A stretch of 64,000 nt of DNA. It comes from Apiotrichum sp. Y4204 (lineage: Eukaryota; Basidiomycota; Tremellomycetes; Trichosporonales; Trichosporonaceae). The stretch spans positions 372,001 through 436,000 of the forward strand of contig JAMYHL010000033.1 of NCBI GenBank assembly GCA_025531455.1, read 5' to 3'. Of this stretch, positions 9,775 to 21,710 are shown piece after piece; positions within the stretch are counted from its first letter, which is position 1; the number at the start of each line of letters is the position of its first letter. A program made the position numbers and the translations under genes. The notes under the pieces were generated by a model, which did no database searches, was not told the DNA's origin, and saw nothing but the letters and a program-made list of their open reading frames with translations.

Positions 9775-11901
9775 CGACACAGAGGAAAGAAAAAGGGTAG
9801 ATAGAGAGACAAGGGAGGCCGGGGGGTACAAGATCAGGTCGGCTGAGGGCAATAGTAGAACATTGGACATGGAACAGGTGGGGAGCTTGCGAGGCGCCCA
9901 CAGGACAGCGACCAGCAAAGCCAGCAGAGCTACAAAGCAAGCGGAGGACAGACACGGTAACATCATCTGACGTGCAGAAGATCAAGAGAGCAAGAGAACT
10001 GACACCCGCGCACCCACTCTGCCCTCCCGTCATGGCCGTCAGGTCATGAGGGCGGTCAGCCACACGGCCCTGGTGGCCTGGTGCACCTGGCACAATTCGC
10101 TTTCGGGAGACAGACCGGGACACCCTACGGATCACATCTCCCGACATTATTACCATCGCACTGTCACCACACGACACCGCGACGCCGCGACACCACGCTG
10201 GCGGGGATACGCGCTTGTATGCAATATGCCAGTGCGAGACGCGGATGTGTGGCCCCGGCAACTGCCACCGCCGAAAGAGCGAGTGAAACTTGAAGCTTCA
10301 AGGAACAGTCTGGGATCACGTGATGTACACAGTGGTGGACGTGATGTAGAGATCTCACCAAACATAATCCGTCCAAATAGCCATGATGTCTGTGATCAAA
10401 CTTGATGGTCAACAATATCTCTTATGGTCATCTGGCGATGTCTCTGTCACGTCAGCCATTGTGCAGATGCTAATGTAGACAGGGCTCACATAGGAGGTGC
10501 AATAAGAATAGAAAACTACAAACAGGCTGAAATATCCCCACCACGCGCTCCACCATTCCGTGATAGACTCCAGCCCGCCTATCGACAGTGACGGCGTGGT
10601 CGACGTCCGGTCCGCCGTGGCTCCCAAACGTTATTCTAAATGATTTACATATGTCTGTTAGAGAATTATTATAAACATCTATCCCCGCGGCTTGCTTCCA
10701 CCCGGTGGACGGGTTCTCGTGGCTGCCGTCTCTGTCTAATCTCAGATGGCGGGTCTCCAAAAGTACCTCTCTCTCGAGGACGGTGCTCGCCGGCCCGCTC
10801 TTGGTCGCTCAGCTCGACGTCGGCGAGGTGTGACGCAGGGGGTGCGACCTAGATGAAAACATAGCATCCTCCGACTCTGCTCGCGGTGGCGCGGTGACGG
10901 TTGAGAATGTAGGGTATAAGGGAGCTACTTAATGCGGTGACGCGGTGACGATCGTGAGCCACTGCGCTTACTCGTCCCGGTCCCGGTGGCGGGGCGTTAA
11001 CTCTGTGTGCCAAACTCTCTTAATCATGATTCCTAACCCTCGCTCCGCGGTCCGCGGTCTTCGGAGCTCGGAGCTCGATCGGCGATGCTGGATCATGATC
11101 ATATATGTATGTGCATGTGTGTGTATGTCAGGACTGTGGAATGCACAGTGTATAGCGGGACAGGTACCATATGCTGCGCGCGTGCCGTGGCTGTTATCCA
11201 CGGTGAGGGTGCTCTGCGCGCATCATGTCTACTTCCTCTAGGCAGCGCAGAGTTCAGCAGCAGCGGAGGAGATTAGTTACAGTCGACGTATGCCTCGGCG
11301 AGGACATGCAGGTACGTCAGCGGGCATGTAGCGGTTCCTCCTCTGGATCCTACCACTTCCATACAGTAGTATCTCGTTCACTCCCATATGTCATTCGGCA
11401 GTCACCTTTGTCCCTGCCACAGAGACGGGCTCTCCAAACCCTGCCTGTCGGGTATGTTTGGGCAGTGGCTTATGACACCGGCTCTCAAACAGCAGACACC
11501 GAGTATCGACGAGAGCTCGAGAACGTGGGGTGGCCTGAAACGTCGCACGGTTTTCTTGCCCTTGTACAGCATGAACTGTGCATACTGTACAGTCGTACAC
11601 GGTGAATGTCTCCGTGCTCAACTGTGTGCCACAATCTCCACACCACTGTACCTAACCGTCGACCCGCCAGACTGAGGGTTACTGAGTCCGTGGCAGAAGT
11701 ACGATCAAGCTACGTCCTAAAGGCTCACCATCATGTCGTCAATATCCACCGTCAACTCGACAGGTACAAGATGGACGGTGTTGAGAAAAAGCCGACAGCG
11801 GACTTCCCCATGCGGCTCAAGCACCTTCATACGCCCATGCCCTACAGATTCCTACACCTGAGCGCCACAGCGACCCTCACCCCCCAAGAAAAAACCGTCG
11901 C

Positions 11902-11983
11902 GCCCCGTTAGCTCAGTGGTAGAGCGTGTCACTAGTACTGCACAGTCATGACAAGGTCAGTCGTTCAAGTCGGCTACGGGGCA
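11902..11983 (+). tRNA. tRNA-Thr(AGT) with a 10-nt intron
   Basis: Acceptor GCCCCGT pairs perfectly with ACGGGGC, discriminator A. D arm GCTC-AGTGGTA-GAGC, anticodon stem TGTCA/TGACA, loop CT-AGT-A followed by a 10-nt insert (CTGCACAGTC) at the canonical 37/38 position and closing A38. T arm AGTCG-TTCAAGT-CGGCT. Removing the insert gives a standard 72-nt tRNA. A CTTTTTC pol III terminator lies about 29 nt downstream. Confidence 0.92.
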
Positions 11984-13325
11984 AATGTGAGGTCGATAGA
12001 CGTCCTGCGTCGCTTTTTCGTATTTGTCTTTGGTTGCTGAAAATTTTGGCTCGGTTTGCGTTTCTAGTTTCTGCGCCTCGCGACTCGGCAGGTTTCAGTA
12101 AAATTTGCCGCGATGTCCTTGCGATCCTTGCTGTGGCGAGTGGATACTATCACGGACTCAGTGCATAAGTTCAGATCGTTCGGTTGACTATCTGACAGTG
12201 AGCGCTTTCGCAGAGGTTACAGTGTTGCCTTCGTTGCCTTCTGACGGTTGCGACACCTGGTAGGGCGGACAGTGACCAGCCTAAGGAGCCGGTACCGCAA
12301 ACCCACCTTGAAATCCACGATATCGTAACTATCAGAGGCAATCCTCTGCCCTAGTAGATATGAGCATGAGTTCGAATTCCCCTATCGGGGGAGTTCCAGG
12401 GATCCCAGCAAGTGAACATTTCGGATCAGTAGGTGGTGTATCGTGTCAGTGGATGTCAGTGAGATGGATAGCGAAGCGGCATCGTGGGGTGTGTCGTTCT
12501 CGACAATCGACTGCAGATAGGTTAACCCGGACAAATCCTGGGGAACATGTATACTTGAGCAATCTCCAGCTGAGCGTGATTAGTGAGAGTGAGGCTCTGG
12601 AAACCATCCTCCAACACATGACGAGAAACGCCACAACAAAGAGCCCAACCACGGCCACCACCCAAAAACAATCCACAAAACAAACAACAAAACCCAATCC
12701 TCCTGAATCCCCAATCTCGCCACCATCACACGTCGGATTGGAACACGGTGTCGGGTCGCGAGATCGGGAGACAGAGTTCCCAGCCACAGCCACTCCGACC
12801 GAGTACGTACAGACATGGGCGGGTTACTCGTTATCTATCTGTGCGCGGATGACGAGATGCCGTGTAAAAACTAAGGCGGACGGCATGCGCCACCCTGGAA
12901 CGCACATGACCGCGGAATCATGCTTGTTAGCCAACATCGGAGAGTGCAGAGCATAGAGCATAACGCTTCGGATGGGGTGAGTGGGGGGGCACACCGAGCC
13001 AAGAGAGCGAGACATTTAGTGAAGTGATCGGTTGCGGCCAATATCCACCACCACTGCCGCAGCGTGACGCGTGACGCGCCCCACTCTCCAGCTCTCATGG
13101 ATCCATGGAAGACGGGGGTCACACGCGTCGTCTCTTGGTCAAATTCGGCCATTGCATTCGGTCCTTCGAGGCACCCGTGGCGCGCCAGATGAATGCTGAA
13201 TGGCGGGTGGAACTGGCGATCATGATCTTGCGAGACGAGACATGCGATATGGACGGGCAGATACCGACATGAATAATTTGGGGACGGCATGCGCTTCTTT
13301 TTTTCCGGGTGAAACTCGGCTAGTC

Positions 13326-13353
13326 GCGTCAATATGCGTCAATATGCGTCAAT
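13326..13353 (+). repeat. GCGTCAATAT decamer tandem repeat
   Basis: Almost three exact copies in the gene desert. Confidence 0.95.
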
Positions 13354-16300
13354 GTAACGGTGTCCAAACACGGTCAGCTGTGATTGAGGGTATAGAGTAA
13401 GCAACGGCAACCGCCCGGGGCAGAGAACACAGATAGCACAAGTTCTCACGGACTGTAGCTTACAGACGGCGGCCGGCGCGGCTGGTCAACAGCTGAGACA
13501 AGCGTGACGTGCACATGACTGAACACTGATTACTCCTTGTCTCTGCGGCGTTTAATTGAGCCACACTCGGCACTGGAACAGGTAGAACAAATGTCAATAG
13601 TCCACTGGCCACTGGGGAATGGACGCGTCGCGGATGACGTCGTGCTGTCGTGCTCCCTCGTTCTGGATGGCGATCCTGACCGGAACAAAGGATCGAGACT
13701 TCGAGAGATGGAGAGGTGGAGAGATGAAGAGCGATGGGGAGGCGGCAGACTGGGTGGCGAAGTCTACCGGATGTACGAGTATGTGGTAGCACATGCGACA
13801 GCGGGATATAGCCGCTCCACATCTCCAAACCCCACCGAGACGCGATGAATGACTACAGACGGTGCGACACAGAGAGCAGGAGACAGCTGTGTCGGTTAGT
13901 GGCAGAAACCAAAAACACACTGTGCGAATCACTACAGTACTGCAGTGCAAGTGCGAGTGGCAACGACAGCCTGACAGTATATTCTATATTCTGGTTCCAG
14001 AGTGAGACTGCCACTGGCACTGGCATTAACCTCCCATGGCCTCCTAAACCTCCCAACATTGCCACTAAGCCACTAGACCACTAGCACAGAGGCTTCTGGA
14101 AATCCATCAGAAATCCAGACCTTTGCGATCGCGATTTTTGATCGTGATCGCAGCTAGCCGCGCTCGTCGTCATCCCTTCTCGGCCTCCCGGGGCCGCTAC
14201 TCGCTTAGCCCCGATCACGCCCCGCGATCGCGGAGGTCGCGCGCTGGTGCGCTGGCGCTAAACCTTCTCCGGGGCTAATGAACAGGGCTACGGGCTAGGA
14301 GTGGACTGTGTATCTTTATACTTTTATATCTATATTACATTCACCACGCGGCGGGAAGGACGCGCCGGCCTGGATCCGTATTGCGTCCGATCGCGGACAT
14401 GGCATGTATTGTACTGTCCCTCCGATCCCTCGCCACCGACCCTACAGTAGGCATTCAGGCAGAGGTGCATATGCAGCTGCAGCTGTCCCGAGCCAGAAAC
14501 CTGCTAACACTCGCTACTAAGCAATCCAGAGTGGACGCATGAGGCTCCAGGTGACTGCCACTGGCCGATAACCGAGAAACTTAGAACTCGGCGATACATC
14601 TAGAACACACAGCCCTCCCGACAAGGCCAAGACCACTTGCCGCCGCGCTCCCAGCTGGCTCTGTGGTGTACTCGGTCGCGAGGAACGCAGAGGAACCGAG
14701 GAACGCGCCTTGCCTGTCGTGGAGGAACGCGGTATACGGAGATAACGGCGCCGAGTGGCTGCGGCTGCGGCTGCGGCTACGGGGCGGGGTTCAAAAAAAT
14801 GGTTTCCAAGCTCTAGGCCTGGGAATCGGTTTTTGGCGACGGAGGTACACACCACACACCCCGTCTCACGACCACCCCCTCGAGACATGTTGGGGCTCCA
14901 GCTCATGATCCCCCAAAGGCCTTGCCCCCATAAGGTTGTACAGTAGCACGCCAAGCGGCGCATCTCCAACGGTCCCAGAAAATGGGGTCCAAAAGCGTGG
15001 ATATGTGAATGGGAATCGGCGGGCGGAGATTGTCGTGCCGAGCGGGCGGTTACTCACCCCCCAACCGAAAGAGAACCACAAAACCTTTCCGAGCCGCTGT
15101 CCGCTTTCCGCTGTCCGCTGTCCGTTGTCGCTTATGTGCCGGAGAGAGGAATCCAGGAACTGGGCACTGGAACGTGTGGGATGCGTGCCGGCCGTCCCTG
15201 GAGACCGAGGCCATCGGCGATCGTGCAACTCGTGCGAGCGTGCCGCGCCGCCACTGTCCCTCTTCTACAAGCATCTGTATGGGGAGAGCTCACGCACACA
15301 TCGCTACTTTCAGCGCAAGTGTCGACCGAGCACCCCTCGTGCCCCTCGACTCCTCGCCGCCTACTCACTACCATCGAGACTTTGCGCGACTTGAACTGGC
15401 GAAAATTTCTACTGGCGAGAAAACAAGGGCACAACCGCAAGCGAGGCACCAGAGGCACAGGCACGCCATGTCCGCCAGCGGGGTCGCGGCGTCGCGGTGC
15501 GAGCGAGGCATGCCGGCATGCAACATCCCAGGCCTTGAGCCACAGTACATACACTAGTAAAGCCGACCTGGTGGCCAGTTGCAGGGGAGCGCAGCAATCG
15601 GAGATCGAGATCGAGGACGACGGGGTGATCAGGAACTGAACAGTGTGGTCTCGAGGTCTCGAGGTCGAGGAACAGAGGCACATAACATGCCCTGGTAGAT
15701 CGACAGGTCACCGGTGTGTGCCCAGCGCCAAGTCGTATGCTCTCCGGGCGCGGTGGTGCTATTGCCCAGTTGCTGGAATGCCCGTGAGACACCTACCGCG
15801 ATCCAGCCAGATCCGCTGTCGTTCCCTCTTGTTCCCGCCAGCGTCGCGCTTCCTCGGAGGTCGCAGTGGCGTCGAGGCCTCGGATCCTCGGAGCTTCGGA
15901 GCCGGTCTGCATCACGAGAGCATAGACCTGCTTGGGATATGGAAAGTGTCCGCGCTAAGCCGTGCTGGGCCGTGCCCCCGCCGCAGAGTCACGGAAGGCG
16001 GCGTGCCGGCATATATGCTGTAATCGAGCCACGGGCGATGTTCTGGCTCACGACCCGACCCAGCGACTGTGTGTGGGTGTACAGTACGAGTGTGGCGGTG
16101 TCAGTGGCAGTTGCACGAGTTGCGGGGCGACGATCTGGTTGAAAGAGACTGGCGAGAGCGAAGCATTCGCACTCGGTGCTGGCAGGAGGCACGGCTCGCC
16201 TCTGCCGAGTGGTGCCAAGAGCAGATAACATTCGCCGCGAGCTCCTGCTGGATCTGATGAATCTGCGACGTTTGGGAACAAGAGCTGTAGCAATGCGGCA

Positions 16301-19300
16301 AGCGCTGAGATAAAGCTGGAGGATGGGGAACAGGATCCAACACGGACGGGGCCGGGGAGTGCGACGCGACTTGACAGTGCCACGGACCAAGTAGCTGCAA
16401 GCGTTGATTTTGACTTTTTCTTCCCGACGCGTCGCGCATCTCGTCTCGTCGCGCTGGATTGCGCCCCGCTTTGTGAGACGCGCGAGGAGAAAGTGTTCGA
16501 GACGCGAGTTGTGGAGCCGCGAGACAGGGGGGCGGCACGGTGTCAGAGTCGGGTATCTTGCTTTACAGTACTTGGCGCAGCTCGAAGCTCGTCGACACCA
16601 GGGGTCGCGACGGGGTACAGTACTTGCCACTCTGTAATCACAACTGTCGCCACTTTTGATCCCAGGCGCTCGTACCCCGCAAGCTAGTGAGCAGTGATCA
16701 ATATCCAGCAATTCAGAAGGAGATAACCAGTGCCCGCCGCGTCACGCCGCTGGATGTCAGCTGTCCAAGGCCCGAGTCGATATCCTCGAATCCTCCGGGG
16801 ATCCGGGGCGGCATCCCCATCCCCATGTCCCATTCCTCTTTTGGTGTCACTCTGTACATGTGGGCGTGACAAGGGTACCTCGCCCCTGGCGTCCTCATGG
16901 CCGTTTCCCGCTGACATCACCGTCCATCACATGAGCACGAATGAATGGAGGTATGGGGCATACGGTATGACGGCCAAAGAGAACTCGAGAATTCGAGAAT
17001 GGATGGGGATGGACATGTGCTCGTGTTCGTCGATCGCGCACGGCCGGGTGGCGAATGAAGAGTGGATGGAGACGGAAGAATAGTGTCAGTGTCAGAATGA
17101 TCCAGCAGGCGCGGCGCGCTCCATGGGTGGGACGTGGCGGGGATCATATCGGATGCGGCGCGTACGATCACCGACTTCAGCAGGCAGCGAGCACTCTCAG
17201 TTTCCCAGTTTCCAGTTTTCCGGATTTCTAGCTCCCAGTTTCCAGCAAACAACGTATAGCAGATAGAGATATGGACAGCTGACATTTATCCGCGCCAGGT
17301 CTACTGAACTCAACTGACCACTGCCCGCGCTTTGTCATGTCAGTTGTAACGGCGCGTCGGTGGCGTTACCCGCGAGCGGAACGGGCGGGGTGGGCTTGGG
17401 CTTGCAATTGCTTGGGATTGGGCGTGGTGTTCTGGCATTAATGTCGCAGCGTGTCGCAGCTTGGCCATCGCGTCTTGGCAGCTGCTCGATGGATCTCCGA
17501 CAACAAATACAGTGGGACGTGTTTTGTCAATGGACTCTCGGAGGCGCGCAGGAACACATGCCGGACACATGCCCAGCTGCGCACACCCGCCCATGTGACC
17601 CGCCGCCAGCAGATCCCAGCTCTTAGTACTTCGGGCGAGGCGGCGTCCTCCAGAACACAATGTGCGCGCTGCTCTGTGCTCGGTCGTGGCGGCAGGAACC
17701 AGGACGCGAACAACACCGGACGGGAGGAGACGGGCACGGGTGTCGGTACCACTCTTCAGCTCCTCAGATCCATTCCAAAGCCATTCACGGTGCCACTGGC
17801 CACTGACCACTGGCGACTGGGGCTCCAAACTCCCGCATTTGTGAGCATTCCGTCTCGGCGTGTGGCTGTTGGTGGTGGCTCGGTGGCTCGGTGGCACGGT
17901 GGCGCGGGGCGTGCTCTTCCGAGACGGTTCCTACTTCTGTGCGGGGCGGGAATGGTGTGAGGGTGCGGAATGCATTCGAGTTTGGGGAAGAGGATAGGTT
18001 GGGGGTCGAGCTGTCGGAGAGTGTAAAAGCTTGTGCTTGCAAGCCTTGGAAGTATCAGTGAAGCAAGCAGATGCGGACGGTGCTGGATATAGTTTGTCTA
18101 CCACATGTCCACTTTAGCCACACTGGCCACTTTGCGCGCGTGCGCGCTGCAATTCGGCGCAGGGGGTGGCGACATGGCGACGCGCACGGGCACACTACGG
18201 CCGATCGCACGTCCGAGCTGGGCGCTGCATCGGGGGCGAGAGAGCAAGAGCGGTGAGCTGACCGAGTAGGGTGACCTGTCGAGAAACCATGACCGCGACC
18301 TCGGCAACTCGATTCCATCTCTTCCCAATGTATCCCGATTGCGCGCCGTTGTCTTCCCAGGCTCTATTCTTCGCAGCTCACTCAGTCCTCGCTCGTACAC
18401 GCGTGCACCGCCTTGCCCAACACATGTGTTCTATCCTTGCTCTGGGTACTGCACTCTCGGCTAGACTGAGCTGTAGAGATATTCTCGACATTGTCGAGAT
18501 GCCTTCCGCCTCGATGACTCGGTGGCGCACGGGCGGCCCCGTGCAGGGTCGACCCGTGTCCATTGCATTGGCCATGGTCCGAATCGCGCAATTCCCACCT
18601 TGCACTGCTCTTGCAGCTCATTGCGCAGATATCAGAAGTGCCGAGACTCGTTCAGTGTCAACGCGCAGAATAACACACAACACACAACACGCAACACAGA
18701 TCGCAGGTCACACGCCAGACGAGAGTGTGGATGATTGAATACCAGTTTGCATTGGCTGCGCCACGCCACACCACGAAACGGGCCACGGCGGGCTCAAAGG
18801 GCCAGGACGCGCGGCGCCACCGACGCCAGACGGTGCGGCGCGCCTCCGTCCTCCGCGGCGCTTGCACTTAGCCAATTGGTGTGGGCATGTGTTGCCACTT
18901 CACGCGCGCAGGATGCATGAGCAGCATGAGCAGCGCGCGTACGCCACATGTGGCTCGCATTGGAATGGAATTATGAGTTTATGAGACGCTAGATTTTCGA
19001 TTGAGCAGGGGCGGCAAACTGTACGAGTGCGCCACCCGGGTGTCTACAGCTCTATCTGCTGTGCATGCATGCCGGAAGCCTCGCCCCACCAGGGCTGCTC
19101 GGTCATTGACGCGACCCGAGGCGCGGCGAGGCACGCGGTACGGATTGTGTCTGAACTCTGATGGTGACCGTCAGTATAGTACATCCTAGTTCGGCCGGGA
19201 CAGCTCCGTGGCTGGCGGGGGTGGATGATTCGTGTTGCAGAGATGGAGGATGCATGGCAGCGAATGCACGACAGCGAACCCCACTTGCCCTGGCGGGCGG

Positions 19301-19650
19301 GCAGCCGCCGCCGTAAAATGTCTCTTTCCCGATCCCTTCATGCCATACTTACTCCTGCCCCTGGTCGATCTCCAGAGAGCGGTGTGCCTTCGGTGTGCCC
19401 TCATGCACTCATGAGACGGGGAGACGGGTATGGTTATATGGAGAGGGTAGGACGGTGGGCGGCGACTGCCTCGAGCCTCGGGGCCTGGACGCCGCTGCCG
19501 CGTGCGGATGGCCGCCGAGGTGCGTCCCTGGCGTGTGCCCTGGAACGTGTCCTAGCGTGTACGAGAGCAACCAGGGAGGTGGGGAGCTGGCAGGGAGCGA
19601 AGTAGCATGTACTCAGTAGTCAGTGCCTGTGGTGTATAGCAGTCGAGGTG

Positions 19651-20330
19651 AGTGGGTGAGCGAGTGAGTGTGGTGAGAGGTCTGGCCTTGGCTGGCGTCG
19701 TTTGCATTGCCGCCCTGTGCCGAGAAGGGGAGGGGCGATTGCTCGCGCGTTTGTGCTTCGCGTTTCTCTGCCCTGGAGCCCCCCGAGTACTACTATTATT
19801 ATTATTATTTTCTCTTCGAGTCGTTGATAGACTCTTCCCGCGCCACCGCCGTCCCTGGCTTGGGGAGGGCAGAGAAAAAAAAAAAAAAAAGAAAAAAAAA
19901 GCCTGCAACCCTTGGCTCTCCTCCCCCTGTCTCTGTCTCTGTCTCTCTCTGCGTCTGCGCGCGGTTAGCAGCGGATTTCCTGTACATGAGGAGGAGGAGA
20001 CCCAACGCGGAGAGATCAAAAGGGCTCAAGACGAGAGGATGGAGGAACCAGGGGGGACATGTCCGACAGAGTGTTTGGGAGACAAAGTAGGAGAGCTGGC
20101 AAGAGAGTGAGATTGGGTGTTGGGACGTTTGTCTGGGTGTCTCAGGACCAGGATCCGAAGAGGGTAGGAGGGGGGGTAGTCTCTCTCTCTCTCTTTCAAG
20201 ATGGATATGGATGGGATAATGGAGAGGTGGAGATGGAGGAGGAGGACAAGGAGGACGAGGAGGACGAGTAAAAAGAGGCACGACGTTGCATAGGAGAGGA
20301 CAGACGAGAGAAAAAAAGGTGGTGGTGGTG

Positions 20331-20371
<41 letters not shown>

Positions 20372-20480
20372 CTGACCGACCTGGTTGCCCTGGCCTCTGC
20401 TCTGCTGCTCTGCTGCTCCCCCTCCCCCTTCCTCCCCGGAACTGGCCCTTTCTTTTTCCGCCGCCGCCGCCACCACCAAA
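19651..20480. other. Low-complexity region upstream of the basic-domain gene (minus strand C/T-rich)
   Basis: Contains TAT trinucleotides (about 19792-19810), a poly-A tract near 19875-19900, and purine-rich plus-strand sequence. The minus-strand translations are poly-Ser/Leu and not convincing. It mirrors the C/T-rich leaders of the Rac and ferric-reductase genes, but no minus-strand gene follows it, so it may be half of a bidirectional promoter or the start of a noncoding transcript. Confidence 0.4.
20334..20368 (+). repeat. (GA)n dinucleotide microsatellite
   Basis: 35 nt of uninterrupted GA/AG alternation, close to the boundary where strand polarity switches from purine-rich to pyrimidine-rich. 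Confidence 0.98.
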
Positions 20481-21710
20481 ACGACTGTTGTTCACTACCC
20501 AGACGACGACGGCCACTGTCCAAATCCATCCCCTCGCCGTCGCTGTCTCTCTCTCACTCTCTCTGTTCCATTTTCCCATATTCCTCTCTCCTCCACTCTC
20601 TTCTCCATTCCCCTTTCCCCTTTCCCCTCCCCCGCCTCCCCCCTTCCCCTCCTTCTTGTGTTTATCATCCCCTCCCTCCTCACGTCCCCACCCTCCCTCC
20701 TCCCTTCATTTTCACGTTCGTGTCGACGACCCCATCTGCAAGGCTGTGCCACTGGCTACTACTACCACCACCACTTCCACTTTTCGTTTTGTTTACGTCG
20801 CCCGCGCGTCTTTGCTCGCTGCCCATCTGCGTGCTTTGCCGGGCCGGATCTATCCAGCGCGCCCTCATCCCCACGCCTTGCCGTCTTGGGCATCTTGATC
20901 CTCCAGACCAACGACAATCGCGTCGCTGCTCTGTCGTCTACGATCGACCCCCTCTCGCCTCGCCCCCGTCCCCCGCATTTCAGAGGTTCTACTCCTCTGT
21001 GCTCCTCCCTCCTCTTGATTGACACGACTTGGACACGACCTCGACACACACAACCACCCACATCCACTCGACCTCTATCCCTCTTCCTATCACGTCTCAT
21101 CTCGGAGAGAGAACGACAGCGAAACGCAGCAGCAAGCAAATTGCACGACCGGCTTTTTACTTTACTTCTAGTTTTTGTCACAGCGACTCGTTCGGTGCGA
21201 CCCCGACACATCCCATCGATATCGATATCGCTAATCGCGTGTGCAGCGTAACGTTTCTTCAACAACCGTTACTACTGTCCACTATCCCCCTTTTTTTTTC
21301 TTCGTCTTTCCACCCCACGCCCCGGCAAGTTCCAGAGGTCGTCGACTTGCCCGAATAAGCTGCTCGTGGTCACGACAAGACTCGAAGACACGGTCTGCAG
21401 GTAGGTGGCAAACAAAAGCAAGAGGAGATGTAGATGTCTCTCTTTTGTGTCTTGTCTCGTTTGTTGTCGCTGACGCTGGGTCTCTCTTCGCTGTCATCTC
21501 TGCTCTCTCTCTCTGTCGCTGCTGCGCTGCTGCTCATGAATCGTCGTCTACTCGAATTCTTGCCGACGGTCCTGCGGTTGCTTCTTCTCACCGCCCCCCT
21601 CCCCCCCTCGTTTTTTTCCCTTGCATCCCCCACCTGGTTGTCCCGTCCCGTCGGCATTGTTCCCATTCTTCATTCATTCATCTCCACATGTCGCTCTACC
21701 TCTGTCGGCA
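20481..21710 (+). promoter_or_regulatory. Pyrimidine-rich leader/promoter of the basic-domain gene
   Basis: About 1.2 kb of strongly C/T-rich plus-strand sequence directly precedes the ATG at 21711. ORFs inside (for example 20385-21251) are Pro/Ser/Leu low-complexity products of the composition. Several upstream ATGs exist, and AGGTAGGTGG near 21400 could be a donor of a 5' UTR intron. Confidence 0.45.

Larger units (their letters stand above)
9421..19650. other. Ten-kilobase gene desert with one tRNA gene
   Basis: I find no coding region that combines splice signals, conserved motifs and frame in this stretch; the longest ORFs (for example 12360-12956 and 15009-15557) translate to compositionally random protein. 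The only supported gene is tRNA-Thr at 11902-11983. Short local repeats occur (9747-9774, 13326-13353, a CCGCTGT cluster near 15098-15130), and variants of CCACTGG/GGCCACTGG recur throughout. It could be regulatory DNA, noncoding transcripts, or a decayed repeat region. Confidence 0.55.

Noticed and set aside
12364..12395. T-arm-like GAGTTCGAATTCC sequence as a tRNA gene
   Set aside because: No matching acceptor, D arm or anticodon arm could be folded around it.
12360..12956. 198-codon ORF in the gene desert
   Set aside because: Random composition, with a Thr/Lys/Gln-rich stretch produced by an ACA/AAC-rich patch; no motif.
20385..21251. 288-codon plus-strand ORF before the basic-domain gene
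   Set aside because: Ser/Pro/Leu/Arg low-complexity product of a C/T-rich leader with no recognisable domain.
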